Of a stretch of DNA of 52,711 nt, positions 51,501-52,711 are shown piece by piece; position 1 is the first letter of the stretch, and every line of letters begins with the position of its first letter. Under the pieces are notes generated by a model. That model saw only the letters and a list, made by a program, of their open reading frames with translations. It did no database searches and was not told where the DNA came from. The translations under genes were made by a program, and so were the position numbers. This DNA comes from Halomonas litopenaei. Lineage in GTDB: Bacteria > Pseudomonadota > Gammaproteobacteria > Pseudomonadales > Halomonadaceae. The DNA lies in NCBI RefSeq assembly GCF_017303055.1, contig NZ_JAEKJT010000013.1, forward strand, positions 1 through 52,711, read 5' to 3'.

Positions 51501-52711
51501 TCGTCCAGACCGGCTTCGTCCACCTCGTTATTGCCAGACGCATTGGGCGACTCGGGGTTCACCTCCACCACCGGGGTAGCGTCCACGGTGATGGTCAGGG
51601 TCGCGTTCGCGGTATCCCCGTCGGCATCGGTGATGGTGTAGTCGATCAGCACGTCGCCTTCAAAACCCGTCGCCGGAGTAAAGGTCACGCTGCCGTCACC
51701 ATTGAAGCTCACGCTGCCCTGGCTCGGGTCCTGCAGCGCGGCATTGGTCAGGGTCACCGGACCATCGGCGCCGGCCACGTCCAGGCCTCCGGCACTGCCG
51801 TCCAGCACGTTGACGGTGATCGCCACGTTCTCGTCGGTCTCGGCCGCGTCGTTGGTGGCCTCGGGCACGTCATCCTTGATGTCGATGGTCAGGGCCGCGG
51901 GATCGCTGACGTCGCCGTCGGAATCGGTCACCACCAGGCTGAACACGTCCTGGATGCCGTCGCTGCCGGTGCCCTGGCTGCTATGGTCGGTGGTGTTGTC
52001 GTCCAGGGTATAGGTATAGCTGTAGTCCCCATTCACCACGCTGACGACCAGGGTGCCGTAGGTGCCCTGCACGGTGCCGCCATTGGTCACGTCCACGCCA
52101 CTGATCACCACCGAGCCCACGCTGTCGGAGCCGGTATCGATGGCGATGGTGCCGCTGGTGGTCTCCAGGTCGGTGGCCGACTGGCTGCCGCCGTCGTCCA
52201 GACCGGCCTCATCCACCTCGTTATTGCCAGACGCATTGGGCGACTCGGGGTTCACCTCTACCACCGGGGTAGCGTCCACGGTGATGGTCAGGGTCGCGTT
52301 AGCGGTATCCCCATCCGCATCGGTGATGGTGTAGTCGATCAGCACGTCGCCTTCAAAGCCCGTCGCCGGGGTGAAGGTCACACTGCCGTCACCATTGAAG
52401 CTCACGCTGCCCTGGCTCGGATCCTGCAGCGCGGCGTTGGTCAGGGTCACCGGACCATCGGCACCGGCCACGTCGGTACCGCCCGCACTGCCGTCCAGCA
52501 CGTTGACGGTGATCGCCACGTTCTCGTCGGTCTCGGCCGCGTCGTCGGTGGCCTCGGGCACGTCATCCTTGATATCGATGGTCAGATTGGCCGGATCGCT
52601 GACGTCGCCGTCGGAGTCGGTCACCACCAGGCTGAACACGTCCTGGATGCCGTCGCTGCCGGTGCCCTGGCTGCTATGGTCGGTGGTGTTGTCGTCCAGG
52701 GTGTAGCTGTA
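48557..52711 (-). CDS. Giant RTX adhesin, type I secreted, C-terminal part (partial)
   Basis: The open frame runs off the right edge, so only about 1,385 C-terminal residues are visible. From N to C they are: nearly identical 231-residue cadherin/VCBS-like repeats with VTDSDGDVSDPA and DYTITDADGDTANATLT motifs (52711 to about 51170); a non-repeat Ser/Gly/Asp-rich region; an RTX motif (GGGGDDVIIGDAGG, near 50100); a VWFA domain (about 50060-49370) with MIDAS residues in DSSGSMG, GGGTNYEDG and LTDGVP; RTX nonapeptides (GGVGNDTLIGGKGNDTLQ); and a C-terminal T1SS target domain of the VCA0849 type (DTVTGFTVGGYG..). This matches LapA/BapA-like surface adhesins. The gene has no ABC exporter or LapG/LapD-type neighbours within the window, and the N-terminal retention and cleavage site is not visible. 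Confidence 0.93.
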   Translation of the reverse strand, partial: YSYTLDDNTTDHSSQGTGSDGIQDVFSLVVTDSDGDVSDPANLTIDIKDDVPEATDDAAETDENVAITVNVLDGSAGGTDVAGADGPVTLTNAALQDPSQGSVSFNGDGSVTFTPATGFEGDVLIDYTITDADGDTANATLTITVDATPVVEVNPESPNASGNNEVDEAGLDDGGSQSATDLETTSGTIAIDTGSDSVGSVVISGVDVTNGGTVQGTYGTLVVSVVNGDYSYTYTLDDNTTDHSSQGTGSDGIQDVFSLVVTDSDGDVSDPAALTIDIKDDVPEATNDAAETDENVAITVNVLDGSAGGLDVAGADGPVTLTNAALQDPSQGSVSFNGDGSVTFTPATGFEGDVLIDYTITDADGDTANATLTITVDATPVVEVNPESPNASGNNEVDEAGLDDGGSQAGTDLETTSGTIAIDTGSDSVGSVVISGVDVTNGGTVQGTYGTLVVSVVNGDYSYTYTLDDNTTDHSSQGTGSDGIQDVFSLVVTDSDGDVSDPANLTIDIKDDVPQQFSPAEHALEDGSGTLDFGPNAGADGVKEMVFDASLDGQPATDSAGNALRVDGKPLTYRLSADGTTLYAESANGAEDGFSVTLAQTGDGYTIDVVGDVSNGVDVAAELEDGESVTGGYLALNHLDNASDNDLLVSSSSGAVVVDDGKIAVATGASVRFDALKDLDAGTGGPSWTDHQGMVSFSQRVQVAGGEGATTALVIAALLYSPDGSAGSGDPSTGSSGYLAVTPADIKVFNAIGVDVTSQVSVTADGNGLRVTGLKDGWQVTLETASDRPFEAVEITAADSGSTSNDDLLLEDASYRLGGPSDDFDVQLGLIGRDGDDDELSASLTLHGDAKDKLLVGGNGEQTLTGGGGDDVIIGDAGGTLNEPAGNYNITLIVDSSGSMGNSSGVNGKSRMQLAKEALQNLVTQLSGHEGTINLQIVDFDSAVGNGDTITFTNFSAADLPAAIAFINAMIAGGGTNYEDGFDAARDWFASQGNGFTNIGFFLTDGVPTYYRGSSGGLGGNGSTFSQTVMNESVNAFGELASVAQVAAIGIGEGINSNVLRFFDNTNTVGTASTNLSGGTNDAFDAPVGQPQIVLSGGDLDAALQEAAASLLPVGADTLSGGGGNDILVADTLNSDHLEWVNAATGETFTAGDHDGLGYAGLYAYLTWTQENPGGSGVADRIADATGSAPSDEEIRAYIRAEIDNLGDGRDDGAANTLDGGEGDDLLIGGAGADTLIGGVGNDTLIGGKGNDTLQGGKGNDIIDLGSGADILAWSQGDAGTNGAPAVDTVTGFTVGGYGVDPEADRLEVADLLDGATDASVNDYLFAQEDGNGNTVLHVKSSGGIAANGHDADQTIVLNGVTMGGQDSATFLQQMIANDQLQVE
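51169..52711 (-). repeat. 693-bp adhesin repeat array, two full copies plus part
   Basis: Units 51321-52013 and 52014-52706 have a constant 693-bp period (231 codons). The same anchor sequence is found at 51244, 51937 and 52630. Copies are almost identical; protein differences seen include SQSATD/SQAGTD, AGGTDV/AGGLDV and PANLT/PAALT. A partial unit ends near 51169, where the adhesin leaves the repeat pattern. The array continues past the edge. Confidence 0.95.

Overview
The window reads as chromosomal DNA of a GC-rich gammaproteobacterium, most likely a member of the Halomonadaceae. The family call is an inference from gene content and from acidic, Ala/Asp/Glu-rich exported proteins; I had no 16S or database search. 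Genes are densely packed on both strands. I saw no rRNA, tRNA, CRISPR array, insertion sequence or phage genes, so most of the window is core chromosome with a few accessory-looking modules.

Layout. 0.2-7.1 kb: a 2-methylcitrate (propionate) operon on the minus strand, GntR regulator-prpB-prpC-acnD-prpF, with two matching operator-like sites before the regulator. 7.2-11.3 kb: pabB, a CysH-type reductase carrying iron-sulfur cysteines, cysB and a thioredoxin. 11.4-14.3 kb: a YtoQ-family gene, a ChaC-like gamma-glutamylcyclotransferase and an ACT-domain threonine ammonia-lyase. 14.4-20.4 kb: the most unusual block, two tandem copies of a module made of a small exported, cysteine-free sulfite-oxidase-fold protein and a large hybrid histidine kinase. 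The second kinase has a 24-bp in-frame repeat array and a Hpt domain without its phospho-accepting histidine.

20.6-25.4 kb: divergent trpI and trpBA, then the serine/threonine symporter sstT. 25.5-28.8 kb: pflB-pflA with an Fnr/Anr-type promoter before pflB and a terminator-like hairpin between the genes. 29-31.1 kb: htpG behind a near-consensus sigma-32 promoter. 31.1-36.2 kb: a double-hotdog thioesterase, a YkvA-like protein, a soluble lytic transglycosylase, a LysE-type exporter and a double TM2 protein. 36.5-41.3 kb: a cold-shock protein, an acidic lipoprotein with two helical repeats, a YegS-like lipid kinase followed by a 15-bp tandem repeat, a KefB-like cation/proton antiporter and a small membrane protein. 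41.3-48.4 kb: pepN, ybaN, yajQ, a GNAT acetyltransferase divergent from a RimK-like ATP-grasp ligase, and a corrinoid adenosyltransferase. 48.5 kb to the right edge: the C-terminal part of a giant type I-secreted RTX adhesin with a VWFA domain and nearly identical 231-residue repeats; it continues beyond the window.

Together the genes suggest a respiring, facultatively anaerobic marine or saline bacterium that uses propionate, makes tryptophan under TrpI control, assimilates sulfate, and attaches to surfaces with a large adhesin. A further pattern is the number of unrelated short tandem repeats (12-24 bp units), several placed just after stop codons.
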